A DNA stretch of 64,000 nt from Osmia lignaria lignaria (GCF_051020975.1 NC_135033.1:3561501-3625500), one strand, 5' to 3'; counted from the first letter of the stretch, positions 10,728-24,025 are shown. The notes: generated by a model from the letters alone, not told the origin. A program made the numbers and translations.

Positions 10728-11655
10728 CAGTAATGCCCCTATAATAGACGCCTGTTGGAACCACATCGCGTCTACTAACGGGAGACGTAGGTGTTCTAGG
10801 AATTGCCGGTTCGTTCTTTAGCAAAAATAAAAAACAATAAGCTTAAGGAATGTGAAAGAAATAACGTCGATGTTCGACTGTTGGTGACTCGTCGTCAGTG
10901 AAGTGTAAAAAAGTAACCATGGAAGTTCGCTCGTCCAAAGCAGTTTCAAAAATGATAAAATTACCCTCCGTCTCCTACGGCAGGCCTGTCTAACTGCTAA
11001 AAGCGAAAAAGTCACTGCTCCCACTCTTACCGCTTCAAACTTCTCCCACCATCTAGTAGTGTCAGTATTGGGGCAGCGGTTTCTAACAGCTACGACTAGG
11101 AATACGCGTCAAATACAGGGTCTACCATTTACCTCGGAACTCGTACGCGCGCGAACTCATGAATGTGGCAATAGCGCTAAAGTTCGATAGATGCGCCCTC
11201 TGCAAACCATTGCTGAAAGTATAATGTGATGTAGAGAGCTGTGGGGAGCGATGTAAAAATCCCTAGAGTTAATTTGGTAATCGACCGAACTCTAGTCCGA
11301 GATTCGATTCGGGATACGAGTATGCACGACGAGCAGTGGAACTTCGAGTCGGCTCGGCTCGGCTCGGCACAACAAAACTCGGATGCGATCGGCAGAGAGA
11401 CAAACATACTCGTATCCCGAATTGAATCTCTGACCAAAGTATCGCCGATCATGCCAAACGTTGCACTATTGCCACATTCATGAGTTCACGCGCACATGGG
11501 TTCCGAGATAAATGGTAGACCCTCTATTGGAAGAGTGGGGGGAGCCGAGCACGAGCTGCGTGGTAGGGGAAGAAGCCACGAGTGGCCCGCGGGCCGCAGG
11601 TTGGACAGGCCTGTCCTACGGAGATAAAACTACATTTACTATCAGGGCATTACTG
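10728..11655. mobile_element. pogo/Tigger-like TA element containing nested copy 3
   Basis: CAGTAATGCCCCTATAATAG at the left is mirrored by ATCAGGGCATTACTG at the right, with TA at 10726-10727 and 11656-11657. CAGT...ACTG ends with TA duplications fit the pogo/Tigger branch. The element at 11116-11524 is inserted inside. No transposase domain visible. Confidence 0.65.
11116..11524. mobile_element. Two-tier palindromic TA element, copy 3
   Basis: 409 bp, TA-flanked (11114-11115, 11525-11526), same outer and inner palindromes as 5101-5504. The last base of the right end is changed (CCCTC instead of CCCTG). Confidence 0.85.
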
Positions 11656-11712
11656 TATTATTTTGAATCTTTTTAGGGGCAAGTATTAGGGTGTTGTATG
11701 TACATACATATA

Positions 11713-11850
11713 CAGGGTGTTCTGTTACGGGTGGGTATTCTTCCAAGGGGTAGTAACTGGGGTGATTCTGAACAAAATTTTCTTTTACCAAAATGCTAGT
11801 TAAAGCTTAATTTTCAAATTATTAATAAAACACATCGACTAATCAGAGAA
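11713..11850. mobile_element. Left end of a CAGGGTGT TA element
   Basis: TA then CAGGGTGTTCTGTTACGGG, followed by a body similar to the start of 27957-28644 (GGGTGATTCTGAACAA, AATGCTAGTTAAAGCTT). No right end found; truncated. Confidence 0.45.
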
Positions 11851-12649
11851 GATCTGACATGATTGGATAACATAAGAGTACTGTAAAGTTTGATAAAAAT
11901 GATTACACAGACATTTCATTAACATTCCCAATATAAAAACTGCTGTTTAAAGTAAAAGTCTGAAAGTATCTCAGTTAATATTTTTTAATTCTATCACGTG
12001 TATGAAATTAGAAAATTTTAGATAACTATAAAATGTGTAGTACAGATTCGTTAGAAATATGTATACAAAATTGTGTAAAGATTCCTTTTTATTTTCAAAA
12101 CATTGTTAATGTTTTTTGTCTACAATAATAAAAAAACTCAATAGAGACGAAAAAAAATAAAAAATCTGATGAGCATAAGAGATATTTTCAGTAAAAATTT
12201 CAAGTCAGTAATAAGTTCCAACAATGTGGACCAGTGAAATTATAACTTAACCTTCTTAAAATTCATAAGGAATGTTTCTGTTTATCTAATAACAATATTT
12301 ATTCGCTTTATTAAAATATATGCAACGTAATTAGTCCACAGAATTCTAGTCTTGTTACTTACTAGCCACACATTGTATCTTCAAAAAAAAAAGAAATGAA
12401 AAATAAAAGTTGTATTTGATCTACAAGAATGCAATTTCAAGTACCCAGTTTTATCATTTATGAATATGAATGTCTTACAAAGGATGCTTCAAATGTGGTT
12501 CTCACTGATCTTAATAAAATTTGGTAGGATGATGGACCAGCATTTATACTAATTGTAAGCCACAGATGCCAAATCAATTTTATGAAGAATACGTTTAGAA
12601 TTTAGGAAACAGCACTATCGGGTATATTTAGGTAATAGATCCTTTCATC

Positions 12650-12784
12650 CAGGGGTGGACTGACCATCGAGAGCACGAGAAAATTACTGGTGGGTCAGAT
12701 GGGATTTAGGGCCTAATTAATTAAAATTAGAGGCCGTATGCTATAAGAGAGCCCATTGTGTCACTAATCTTCAGTCTGCCCCTG
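12650..12784. mobile_element. 135-bp hAT-like MITE with 8-bp duplication
   Basis: CAGGGGTGGACTG and CAGTCTGCCCCTG form the ends. Flanks are CTTTCATC (12642-12649) and GTTTCATC (12785-12792), 7 of 8 identical. The ends match the CAGAGGCGGACTG family at 29839. Confidence 0.7.
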
Positions 12785-15211
12785 GTTTCATCCCAAAGTG
12801 GCTATGGCGCAATGCTCACAGAAAGCGTAGATTTCAAAATTTTTTAATCAAATTTCCAGTTACATAAACTAAAAAGAAAAAAATGTTTACCTAACCAAAT
12901 TTGAATCCGAGACCAAAAATTTGAAATTTACCTTTACTGCTACGCCACTGTAATTATTGGATATACCCAATTGTGGGTTTCTGCCAATTTTAAACACATT
13001 TTTCTTCAAATTTGCTGACTATCTGTAATTCAAATTACAATTATGTTTATTATAAATCTATCATCCTGACAAATATCATTTACCCCATTGTCATTAGCGA
13101 CAGTTTGTTAATGAGGCTAATTGTGTTCATGTAATTTAATCATTTTCCACCCAAAAAATTCCTATTTTCCATGAGTAAAGACGAGTTATGGTATTTTCTT
13201 TCTGTAATAAAAATAAGTGGTATAACTGGAGGGAACAAGATTTTAAGATAAATCTGGAGAAACGAGTAAACTCGTCTTTCCTGTAATGGATTACGTTCAT
13301 AATACAATTTTCAGATTTCCTTTTGTTTTTATATTGAGCATAGTTGTTCCTTCTTCTGTGTTATTGAGAAAAGTTGAAATAAAGAAAACAGCAGTTTGAA
13401 AGTGGGGGGGGTAAAAGTGAATTCCTTAGGAAATACGTGTATCGAATTATTTGACCCAACCAGCTAAACGATGATCCGCACGAAGCACGGAACACTTCGG
13501 TGAATTTTAATTCTAAACCACGAACTGTTAGCCAACGAATCGAAATGTACTTTCAAGACGATGGTAAACGCAACATAAGCTAATAGTCTGGTGTTATTGA
13601 ATTTTTCATTGATTTATAGCATTTTTAAATTTCAGTCCTTGTGTCCTGAGAATATTTTTTATTAAGCTATATTAAACAATATTTCAGAGCATATTTCGTA
13701 AATTTGTAACTGCAAATATATTTTCTATTATTTGACAGTGATATTTAAAAACTAGAATTTTTAAATTAGATTGAGAATTAGGTCGATAATGACTAAAAAT
13801 TGTATAAATGATGGAAATGGGTAGTTATTAAATTTTTAATTTATAAGATCTTTAAGTTTGAATCTCTGTATGCAGAGGATATTTTTCATCATGGTATTAC
13901 AAATTACAGTTATGCTGTTAGTGGTATTTTTTTTGTTTTTGTTTTTGTTTTTTAACAGAAACATTTAAAACTAGGGGAACAAAGATTTAGATAAATTAAG
14001 AAATTGTAATTTAATAACAAAAGTATTCAGGTATTTTATAAATGGAAATTTGTAATTCTGTGATATTTTATTTCATAATTATTGTAGAGATATTTTTATT
14101 CGAAACAGTAACATTAGATTTTGAAATTTTTTTATTATTTTGGTATTAATTTTCATATAAAGTTTTTAATTAGTAGATTAATAGAGTAAGAAGAAAAATC
14201 AAACGCATTAAATGTGTTCTGTTATGCAATTTCATTTATTAATAAACATTAGAGTCATAAGTGATAATAATATGTGTTCTTGAATTATGATTAATCATCT
14301 TCGACTCAAGATCTACAATTATCAATGTTCCATGTAATTAACGTATGAAACTTGGGATTTCTAAATGAATAAAAATAAACGCAATTATCACTCATTGTCA
14401 GAATAAAAGTTTGCTAGAAAACAAGAAATTAACAGTAACTTAATTATTGTACAACTTTTAAAGATAAACGTTATTAAATTGAAGGGGATGCCTGGGCTAA
14501 CGAGCAACCCTTTCAACGTGGAAATTCTTAATTTAAGATATTCTTGGTTTAGTTGTCACTAACCGTAGCAACGATTTAAGCTCACAGTCTTATGAATTTT
14601 AATTTTAATGTTAAATATTCAAAAGCTGTTCGATACCGGGTCACGGTTCGACGCGCAATATTTTAATACATTCATGAGCAATAGAATGCTCTGTAATCGA
14701 ATTTTCGTTAGGCCAGATTTTTCAATGAAGAACCAATTTCAATATTGCCAACGCACGCCAATTTGTTTTGTATTTGTTCCAAGGTCTCGTCGTTTGAATT
14801 TGTATTCCAACCACAAAATGAAACAAAGGAATTATTTATTTTCACTTTTAAGATTCTTTCATTAGTTGGTTAATTGTTTTAATTTTATTAATTTTCAAAA
14901 TAATTGCAGTCTAAAAATTTATTATACTAATAAAAGAATTTTTTTTGCTTCTGGCACTTTCAAATTTAGCAATAATTGTAAAGAATAAGTTAAAAATATT
15001 TTTAGGTTAATTGAAATTTGGTTAATTGATTTCAATTGACAGTATTAACAAGAAAGAAGAATATGTTTTTTATATTTGTTAAAAATTTCATACTTTGTTT
15101 ATAAAATTAATATAAAATTATTGTGCCCATTATTATTATTATGCACAGTCTATATACATAGATATTGCTCTTCGCATTTTTATAATATAAACAAAATATA
15201 GAAATGATTAA

Positions 15212-15413
15212 CCCTTGAACAGCGGAATCTAGGTCAATCCTGACCCAAATTAAAACTATTAACCTAAAGTTAAATGTATAACTTTTAAACAAAAGAGTTT
15301 TTGATACTGGAAGAATAATCTTTAAAGGAATAATGTTTTTAGAAAGTGAAAATAATATGAAATACAAAATTACATTAAAATTGTGGCTCTCCCCATGGTC
15401 CGCCGATCGAGGT
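15212..15413. mobile_element. 202-bp TTAA-flanked piggyBac-like MITE
   Basis: TTAA at 15208-15211 and 15414-15417. Starts CCCTTGAACAGCGGA and ends CCATGGTCCGCCGATCGAGG. Same family as 984, 35813 and 57729. The right end has lost one G (GG rather than GGG). Confidence 0.7.
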
Positions 15414-16654
15414 TTAAACATTTATTTGCTTCATATTATTGTCAAATGAGATAAAAAAAACCTTTATAAAACATATTTAATATTTACATATAATTTGATT
15501 TTTCTTCCGTTTCCTCCATTTCCATTTTTACCAACTCAAGTTGTGCAGATCTCAAGTTGTTCCTGCAGAGGATATGTCATATTTTCTTTACAAAAATTTT
15601 ACAACCAAGTCGAATCACCATGTCAAAATGCGAGCAAAGTTATGTCTTTCTTACCTTGTTATACCTCCTTTCAAAAACCAATATTCCAAATGTCTTTCCT
15701 ATCACGTATCCAACATCGAATTAACGTGTTTTCGTTGGAAGTTGGCTGGTTGCAAGTCCGCTTGTTGTCACAGCCTCAGAGAAACAAGATTTTCAGTCAG
15801 GTAGAGGAACAAAAAGCTTTGAAGAAACTTGTCAAGGTTAGTAACGCGTTTTATACGTATCACGTATCGGAGGTTACGTGTTTGCAGGTGCAAAGCTCGT
15901 TCCATCAGCCAGAAAGCTGAAAAGCAACGTAACGAGGGCTAAGGTTCGAGGTAAAAAGTCACGTTACGTACACTTCTGTCCGTAAGTTGTAGGACACTTT
16001 ACTATTTTAAAATAACAATTGAATTATGTTACATATTTAGTAACCTATTTCACACTATGTATTAACAATTATTTTGAACTTATGCATTATAATATCAAAA
16101 TTATCCAAAACAATTATAATAAAATGGAGGGATTAAATTATTACTCGTCCGTGAATTATATGTATATAAATTTTCACAAAGAGATCTGTCGTCTGTTCTG
16201 GTGGAAAATCTATTACGCAGCAATTACAAATAATTTTGTTATGCATTTAAAATTTTATTTAATAGGAAGGATTAAATATTATCAAGAAAGAATATTAGTT
16301 ATTGAAATTATTAACTAACGAAAATGACTAATTAATCACCAATTACTAATTATTAAGTACTAATTATTAAATACCCATTACATTACTAATGATGGTTATT
16401 TCAATTGTTAGATCTCTACTGAGAAATTTTTAGATAAATCAAGGAAAACAGCACTCCACGTCAAAACAAAATTTGTGAATATATTTTGGGAGATCTTGGA
16501 TAAAACTATAGAAAAATACTCTGAAAACATTCAACGAAAGACTATTAAAATTCATTGCATTCATTATCGTAAAATAGAAAGCATGTATAAATAAAAAACT
16601 CGAAACTTCATATATTTCAAAATTTAAAAATTATATTTAGTACAAATAATCATT

Positions 16655-16830
16655 TGATTGAACTCGAGGGTGGGGATGGTTACCCGACATACGAAATTTT
16701 ATAATATTCAACAATTAAAACATATTATTTTGTTTCTAAATCACTTTAAATATTAATATCGTCAAAATTAAAATTTTGAGAATTTTTATTTTCTCTGTAT
16801 CACCATTTTCGTATCGCGCATCTCTTTAAC
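16655..16830. mobile_element. Dispersed TIR family, copy 2 (fragment)
   Basis: Carries the family core TTTGTTTCTAAATCACTTTA, then AATATTAATATCGTC at about 16730-16765, and the end motif TATCACCATTTTCG. The left end is decayed. Confidence 0.45.
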
Positions 16831-17034
16831 TACACCTTTTATACTTACTTTTAGTGTACCTTTCTAACTTTGTAAAAGGCACAGATTCCAATTTTCAGTA
16901 TAAGTGAGACGAATGGGAGTAAGAAATCTATCAGGACTTACTGATGTGATTTTTGTACATGCTCACTAAAACAACCAAATATGACAAAATGATGATTATT
17001 TTATATTAAAAAGATTATTAACCCTTTGCGGTTG

Positions 17035-17262
17035 AAAATGATCAACGAATTTGTAGCCAAACAAATTGCAGTGGTTCTGCAATTCTCATATTCTACAGAT
17101 GTCAGTTCTCTTGACTTCTTTTTATTTTCCAATATTGAAAATGATCCTAAGGGTCATCATTTTCATGCAATGGAAAGCGTTCAAAAGGTCGTAATCAATC
17201 AAGTGGATACTCTTACGAACAAGAACTTCCAGCATCGCTTCAAGAAGCAGGAATTACTTTAA
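17035..17262 (+). pseudogene. Mariner-type transposase, C-terminal fragment
   Basis: The frame reads INEFVAKQIAVVLQFSYSTD, then VSSLDFFLFSNIENDPKGHH, with later VQKVVINQVDTL and FQHRFKK. This is the C-terminal signature of mariner transposases: a PPYSPDLAPxDFFLFP-like motif containing the third catalytic Asp, then the KGxxF and EIQ...F..CF..W segment. The family's Pro/Cys positions are partly lost (YSTDVSSLDFFLF). The N-terminal DNA-binding part and first two catalytic Asp are absent upstream, so this is a dead remnant. The ATG at 17026 is incidental. TTAACCCTTTGCGG at 17010 is an unrelated TTAA-type end. Confidence 0.7.
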
Positions 17263-19304
17263 AAGAGACCACTTTGATTTATAAAAGTGTAACGTAGAAA
17301 AATTTTTATTATAGAAATAAATTTAACGTCTGGATAATTTCCAACGGGTTTCAAATTGAGTTTCAAAGATTGCGCATTGCGAAGCAACTAATTTGTTCTT
17401 TTCTACTTCCTTTACTGGAGATCCTCTGTCTATTTTTTTGAGTGATAATTGTGCAATGAAGTGGTCTTACTATTATACAGGGTATCACCTAAAACGGGGC
17501 CAAGATATATTTCTAAAATGGTATAGGATAGAGAAAAATGTTAAGAAAAATTTAATACCGTCGAATGTTATATCACTTGCTACGCGTGCAGTTTTCGGAA
17601 TTGGAGGAACTATTATGCATAATAATTGAGAAATACTACAAAATTGTTTACCAAGAAGATCGAAGGATTTTCCAAATAGCTACTGATTTGATGTCAAAAG
17701 ACTGCTTTGCATCAAAGCGCAGACAAACCGCGTATCTCGCCGCACTCGAATGCAAAATGTAATTGGCTTGAAAGTAATTAGCGAGCCGTTGCGGGGGCGA
17801 CACAGAATTGACGTTATTAGATCCCGTTAATGGCATTAAAACGACTTGACCAGCATACCATAATGCGAAAAAGATAACGAAATTACGGCTTGACCAAGAC
17901 GATAAAACCGAATCGATGTTAATCATTACAAAAAAATATTCCTGAAAATTTTCTGGAATTATCAAAAAAATAAATTAAGCTTCTTTAATTTAATATTATT
18001 ACAAATGCATGTTTTATTTTCTTTCCATTCATTTGTATAAGAAACAGTACGATCAGTGCATGTATTTCTTCGGATATTAATATTCTACAATATTTCATCT
18101 ACCGAGTACAAAGTTTTTTTGAATCATTGTAATTTATTTTACGAAAGTTACATGTAATTTGTTACAAATTTCATGTGTAAAAGGCAAAGATTTGGTCTTT
18201 TTTTCACTTCGAAAACGATATGGTCAATTTTTCTGAAATTTTTCCAAGACATGTGTTGCATCGGTTATTAAATTAAAAAAATTTCAAGACTAACTTTTTT
18301 CATTGTAATATCGAATGCTTTAAATTGAGATTTAAAGACTGAAACTTAATAATATTTTTAATTGTTTAGAATAATAGCAATAAAAAATCTTTTTAACTAG
18401 TAAAACTTAAATATGTACATTTCTCAAAAACTAACTATTTCTTACGAAGTAAACCGTCTCCAATTTTCGTAATACCTATTACAACTATTACACCTATAAA
18501 AGTAGTTACAATATAATACAATTGTAAAATAATTACAATATTTATATCTCTATATCCATATCATTTAATTTCATGCTACACCAATAATAAATTTTTCAAT
18601 GCTTCTTACATTGACTTTTAATTTTAAATTGGAAAAAGTTGGGTGATTTATAATCGTCGGAATCTATTATAAATGTTCCTGTTCTCCAGAAATCTCGAGG
18701 TTTATTATATCCCGTAAATCTACGTAACTCATTGTAACTCTATCTTAATAATCAACAATCAGTTACAAATTAAATTCTGTATCTTGAAATTTCCAACATC
18801 TATAAACCTTTCTTTTGCTCCTATAAAGAATCTGTTTATTTCAAGATAAAAGTAACAAAAGTAGAAAAATAAACGGTCAAAATCAGATTGCATTAAATGT
18901 ATTAAATAACGCTGTAATCAAGAGAGGATTGGTAGCTATTATCCGGACAAAGGGTTTAATTACCTGGTGGGGGTTGTTACGTTTCCCAGTCAGACGCAAT
19001 AAGGACATACCATCTGGGATCTGGGATCCTTAATCAAAAGTCGACCTCTCGAAAGACCTCGCAACAATTCTTCGAACTTCGATTTAACAAGCTCTCTCGA
19101 TGTTGAAGTGGAAAGTCGATTGAAACTGGTGCATAGGCGTAACAAGGACTACTTGTCTCCTCGAGATTTCCATTGCTCTCACTGTTTCATATTGAGTCAT
19201 CTTTCTTTCGGTTGGATGATTTTATAATTCCTGCAAAACATTCATATTCCTCTTTATGATAGTTTAATTTTACAGATTTTATAAAAACTTTGTTTGACTT
19301 TAAC

Positions 19305-19570
19305 CAGTGCCGGCGTTAGGGGGGGCGCGGTCGGGCAATCGTCCAGGGCGCTAGATTTGTAGAGGGCGCCGCAGCCCGGTGTCGTATGCGTTTATTCATT
19401 TATATCCGTTTAGATTAGTAAAGTTGCTATGTAGTTTAACAATTTTCACAATTTAACTACAGATTCATCGTTTCATATTACCTTGTCTTTTTTTCTTAAA
19501 AATTTTGAGCCCCTGAATGGGCGCCACGATAATCTTGCCCAGGGCGCCAATATTGCTAAAATCGGCATTG
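19305..19570. mobile_element. 266-bp hAT-like MITE with perfect 8-bp duplication
   Basis: Begins CAGTGCCGGCGTTAGG and ends ATCGGCATTG. ACTTTAAC flanks both sides exactly (19297-19304, 19571-19578). Internal GGGCGC/GCGCC-rich subterminal blocks. A second copy with its own perfect duplication is at 46901-47065. Confidence 0.85.
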
Positions 19571-20594
19571 ACTTTAACATAATTTAGTAAACGGACCCAT
19601 TATCGACCTATTGTATAGTTTTGAGCACATTAATCGTCCCTAAGGAAAATGGTGTTACAGGGGAAGCAGAAATTCTATAAATCTTAATTTTGACGATTTT
19701 AATACAAAAAATGATTTAAAAATTAATAGCACAGGTTTTAGTTATTAAATATTACCGCGAAGGGGATTGTAAGAACGGACAATTTTTCAAGCTTCCAAAG
19801 GAGGGAAAAGAGATAGAAGTGTATCACCTTTGTAGTCTATAATGATGCAAGAGCACCACTAGTGTGCTTGAAAATTTGTGTCGAATTTGGGTCTACTGTA
19901 TTTCTTTTTAACAGAACACATTTACTCCATCAGATGAATATGGTATTTGACTATACCAAACCTTTGTGATTGTCGAAGATTTTGATAAATTATCATTATT
20001 TGACATAACAAAAGAAAACAAACCCTAGCAACTCATATTCCAAAAAAAAGTGTTTTAGATAAAAAGAAAATCCTGCCATAGTACCATTAGATTGTGGACA
20101 TTTATGCATTTATAATATTAGATAATAACAGATTATATAATAAATATGTAAACTACATACATAACATGTAGAAGAGAATCAATTAAATTGTTCAGAATAT
20201 TTATAAAATACAAAACATATGAATTAAAGTAACACTTTCAAAAATATGAAATGAGAAAATATTTTATAGAAATGTATTTGTATAAATATCCAGAATCTAA
20301 TTATCGTATATTTGATTTTCTACTGGTTATTGTACCAGTTTTCAATACCTGATGCTATAGGTACGTAAAGTTGGTTTTTCAGTGCAATCTCTGCACCACT
20401 TTGACAGGGTTTTCTGTCGTTTAATTTGCTTTCTAGAAATTGAAATCTTTTTGTCTTTCAGAAATTTTGAACTGTTCACAATTTTAACCATGTTGTCCTG
20501 AATCACAGCTGACTAATTTGTCAATGAGTTATTTAAATGGAAATGCACCGAAATCTGCATCATAAATATTTCAAGAAATATCGTATATCTATTT

Positions 20595-21355
20595 TTATAG
20601 TAGGATATATTTGTAAACACAATGATAAAATTCACCAGTGTTCAAAATTGCAACGAAATTGCTGACCTGAAGTCTTACGTGCTCCTCGTACCTAAGACAT
20701 TTCTCACCCGGACTGCTTGAGCGAAGTGTAATCTCATCCTGACAAAAGAGACTCAGAAAGTCTACATCTATGCCACTATGTATAGTCAGCACACCCAAAA
20801 AAAGAATTTTCCACCGACCTAGATGCAATGTATCTTTGCTATCCGGATAAGGCTTAGATAAATTCACTGTATTTGCCAGAATTTTACTTCCGAGCTGTGT
20901 TGATTTTCTCCAAATTGGAAAATGTACTAAAGAGTGTGGAGTATTGGATAACGTACACTGATTCACAAAGAATATTTTTAAGAGGATGTATACTCTCTCA
21001 CTAATTTCGCCCTTAAGGGCCGGCGCTTTTGGGGACTTATCTGTCCCAATATTGCCCAATGAACGCTATCGTCCACGCGCATCGGGGATGGGCTGGCAGC
21101 CCCGCCAACCCCAAACCCCGCGCATTGTTTAAATTTCTCCCTCTTTTTCTCTCGATACTTTTACTTCTATATACTTGTCTATACTTTTAGATCCTATACT
21201 CAATCCATACTTTTAGTGTCCGCTCATCTTAATCGGTGTGTGTGTGTGTGTGCGTGCATGTGTATATGTATGTGCTGTGTGACCCCTTTTAGTCGCCTCT
21301 TACAACAGGCAGAGGATACCGTGGCCGTATTCTAAACCCCCCGAGCCACAGGGGC
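20595..21355 (-). mobile_element. Probable decayed retroposon fragment with GC-rich head
   Basis: Read on the minus strand from 21355, a GC-rich block (GTGGCTCGGGGGG, ACGGCCACGGTATCC, GTAAGAGGCGACTAAAAGGG) leads into a (GT)n tract and then an open frame of 154 codons ending at 20595 (starting MGNIGTDKSPKAPALKGEIS). The GAGGCGACTAAAAGGG block is one I recall from arthropod retroposons, but I cannot name the family. The reading frame has no domain I recognise. Confidence 0.35.
21236..21262. repeat. (GT)n microsatellite
   Basis: About 13 GT units, followed by an impure GT/AT stretch to 21280. Confidence 0.9.
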
Positions 21356-21393
21356 AAGGATGTATACACGTATTGATACTTGAGGATTAGAAT

Positions 21394-21733
21394 GGGATAA
21401 GTTTCCGAATGGCCCGACCAAAATTGAGAACTGAGGTTCGGTACCTAAATTGAGTACCAGAAACCGATTAAAATTGGTTTCAGAGCTGGATGTCATACCG
21501 TTTTTGAGATATCGTGGTAAGAAATTTTTGTACAATTTTGGGACTACGTATGCGCTATTCGATACTGCGCATGCACAGTACATAACCTAATCTAACCTAA
21601 CCTAACATTACCACGACATCTCGAAAACGGTAAAACATCCAGCTCTAAAACCAACTTTAATCGGTTTCTTGTAGTCAGGTTATATACCGAACCTGAGTTC
21701 TCAATTTCGGTGGGACCATTCGGAAACACAGCC
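21394..21733. mobile_element. 340-bp palindromic TIR element, ~7-bp duplication, copy 1
   Basis: TTAGAAT flanks both sides (21387-21393, 21734-21740). Ends are GTTTCCGAATGGCCC and its complement; long arms carry GAGAACTGAGGTTCGG and the GAGATATCGTGGTAA / TTACCACGACATCTC pair. A second copy lies at 37190-37582 with ATATTTT duplicated. CCTAACCTAACC inside (about 21586-21606) belongs to this element. Confidence 0.75.
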
Positions 21734-22369
21734 TTAGAATCTTTAATAGAATAGAGTCTTTAAACTTACTGTTAAAATTTTGAACCTTCAACGAATCCAT
21801 CATCCATTTTATTAGAAATTCTTTGATTTATCTAATTACAATAGAAATAGTCCTATTACATATACGAAGTTGCAGGTTGTGGATACAATGAAATATTGTG
21901 AAAATTATAGACAAGACTTATTTAAAATAAAATGTATATTAACTAATGAAATTTTCAATATTCTCAACATTCTCAAGATTTGCTGAAATGTTGAAAAAGT
22001 GTTCAAACCTTTTCTGAGTAAGTAACTCAATTTAAACTACACATTCAATGTGGCTACAAATTTTTATTGCCAAGAACAGGTGCCTTAATATTAAAAAAAG
22101 AATTATTTTACAAACACACAATTCTGAGAAATTAATTAGTGCTTGCGCCTAATTTTGACTGAAAAATTCTACCTCTTTTGTGTGCTTAAAATTATTTTTA
22201 TATAGTTAATGAAAAAATCGATCTTCTCTTTCATATATTTTAGACGTCTTCCAATTAATATTCCACCTTTTCTTCAATTATAAGTGTAATATAACTTTGT
22301 ATCATCATAATGTCGAGTGTCTATTGTATTAGTCGCTGTTGAAACAGCACGAATATTTTGTAGATTGCG

Positions 22370-22700
22370 GAAAGTTTGTACGGTAGAAGGTACGATTGAA
22401 GTGGAACGCAATTATTATGTTGACAAATTGCAAATAATTTATCAAGTGTACGGTATAATTGACGTGAAATGTGGTTACGGTTGTAGAGTATAGAAAGTGT
22501 TTAAGGCACTGAAGATGATCGAAGTATAATGCAATTTGTCGAGATTAAAAAGTTTGATGGATGTGCAGTGCGATTAAAATAAGATGTAGCACGGTCAGAT
22601 TAAAAAGTTTGACAAATGGACGATGAGATCAAAACACAGTGGAACTTAGGAAAATTAAAGTTTGTTAAATGAACGAGCCAAGATGACAGTAAATTGCAAT
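22370..22700. repeat. Degenerate ~55-60-bp tandem repeat
   Basis: AGATTAAAAAGTTTGA recurs at about 22542 and 22597, with weaker versions near 22656 and 22750. Intervening text (GATGNGCAGTG-like, CGATTAAAA) is also similar from unit to unit. Confidence 0.4.
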
Positions 22701-22939
22701 TTAATAACTGACGTATGAAGTACAAGAAATTCAAAATAAAAGCATATTTTGACAAGATTAAAAGTATTAAAAAGTAAACAGCAGAATAGTATGTTATTAT
22801 TAGACGAAAAATAAATTTAAAGATGAAAGCATAAAATCATCAAATAGAACTTATTTTGTAACAAATGAAGAAATTTGTTAAATACAAGATACAATTAGGT
22901 ACATAAATTTGTAATGTTGCTTAATAATTTAAATTTTTA

Positions 22940-23340
22940 CTAGTAAATAAAATTATTATACTTTAAAGCATTTAAAGAAAGCTTTTTGTTCTGATATTGA
23001 AAAAGAAATAATTAAAAACATAAAATTATCAATTATCAACAACAAAATTATCAATATGGTACAAAAATTAAGAAGCTTATAAAATGTAAACTATAAATAA
23101 CAATAAAAATAACCCTTGAAAGAAGCCCTTTGCTTCGATATAAAAAAAAAATGCAGATCTAAAAGTATCAATATATAATTTATCTTATTAAAATTAAAAA
23201 GTTTGTAAAGTGTAAATACAGTTACCAATTAAACATTTTATAAAATTTCCTCGTAATTTAAAGTCTGGATAGCAAATAAAAATTATTACCCTTTGAAGTA
23301 TTTAAAAAATTCTTTACTTTGATATTAAACATTCTAAAGT
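22940..23340. repeat. Degenerate ~150-175-bp tandem repeat, about 3 units
   Basis: A motif with ATTATTAYCCTTTGAAG, then TTTAAAGAAAG, CTTTGC/TTCT and GATATTRAAA appears near 22945, 23105 and 23280. Unit identity is low, so the array is old. Confidence 0.35.
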
Positions 23341-23959
23341 AATTTTAACATCGGGATAAACTTTTTAAGTAACAGGGTTTTACATATTTCATCAAAAGTT
23401 AGTTTCTTTCATTCTCAAGGCTTAATGAAACTTTTCTTTGACTATGTTATATCAGAACTTTACGTTTCTGTGCAAGTCTCATTTGGCTTTTATGTTTCTG
23501 TTTATTTTACCTTTTTATTTACACACCGTTTCTTAATTCAACTACTTCAGCTATGCAAGAGGTTCTTTCTTTTACACTGAAAGTTTCTGCTTTGTGTAAC
23601 TTTCTAAACGACGTACTATATTTTTTAAAAAGTTCCTACAGAATTCTTAGAAAATTCAAAATCTCAACAGGATGAAGTTTAGTATATTAAACAACAAATA
23701 ATTTATTTATTCAATTTTATTTTGTTAGAATTATTACTATTCCATATCATTTACAATTTCCATAGAAATACAAATTTTTATGAAATTTATACTACTATGA
23801 ATTCTGCGTTCAGCATTGTTAAAAACAATTCCCAATTTTTCCAAAACTGTTAATATTGTGTAGCAGAATTTATTCTTTTTATTTCAGTTTTTATTTAATG
23901 ATCATTTTAAAATTCGATGTTGATTGCTAGTTAAAATACAGATTACAATAAGAATTCCT

Positions 23960-24025
23960 TTTTTATCCGACTTCGAAAAGGAGGAGGATACTTAATTCGA
24001 TGTGTATATTTTTTTTTTCGTCCTA
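23960..24025 (+). mobile_element. Possible non-LTR retrotransposon 3' tail
   Basis: CCGACTTCGAAAAGGAGGAG followed by ATACTTAATTCGATGTGTAT and a T-run. I recall near-identical GACTTCRAAAAAGGAGGAGG tails from insect non-LTR elements (RTE-type). Only this short tail is visible. Confidence 0.35.

Noticed and set aside
15495..15920. 141-codon + frame
   Set aside because: Composition is Phe/Ser/Gln-rich with no domain, and no splice or start context was convincing. Chance remains the simpler explanation.
21585..21608. CCTAACCTAACC tract, the complement of the insect telomere repeat TTAGG
   Set aside because: Only about three units, and inside a TIR element at 21394-21733. Not an interstitial telomere.
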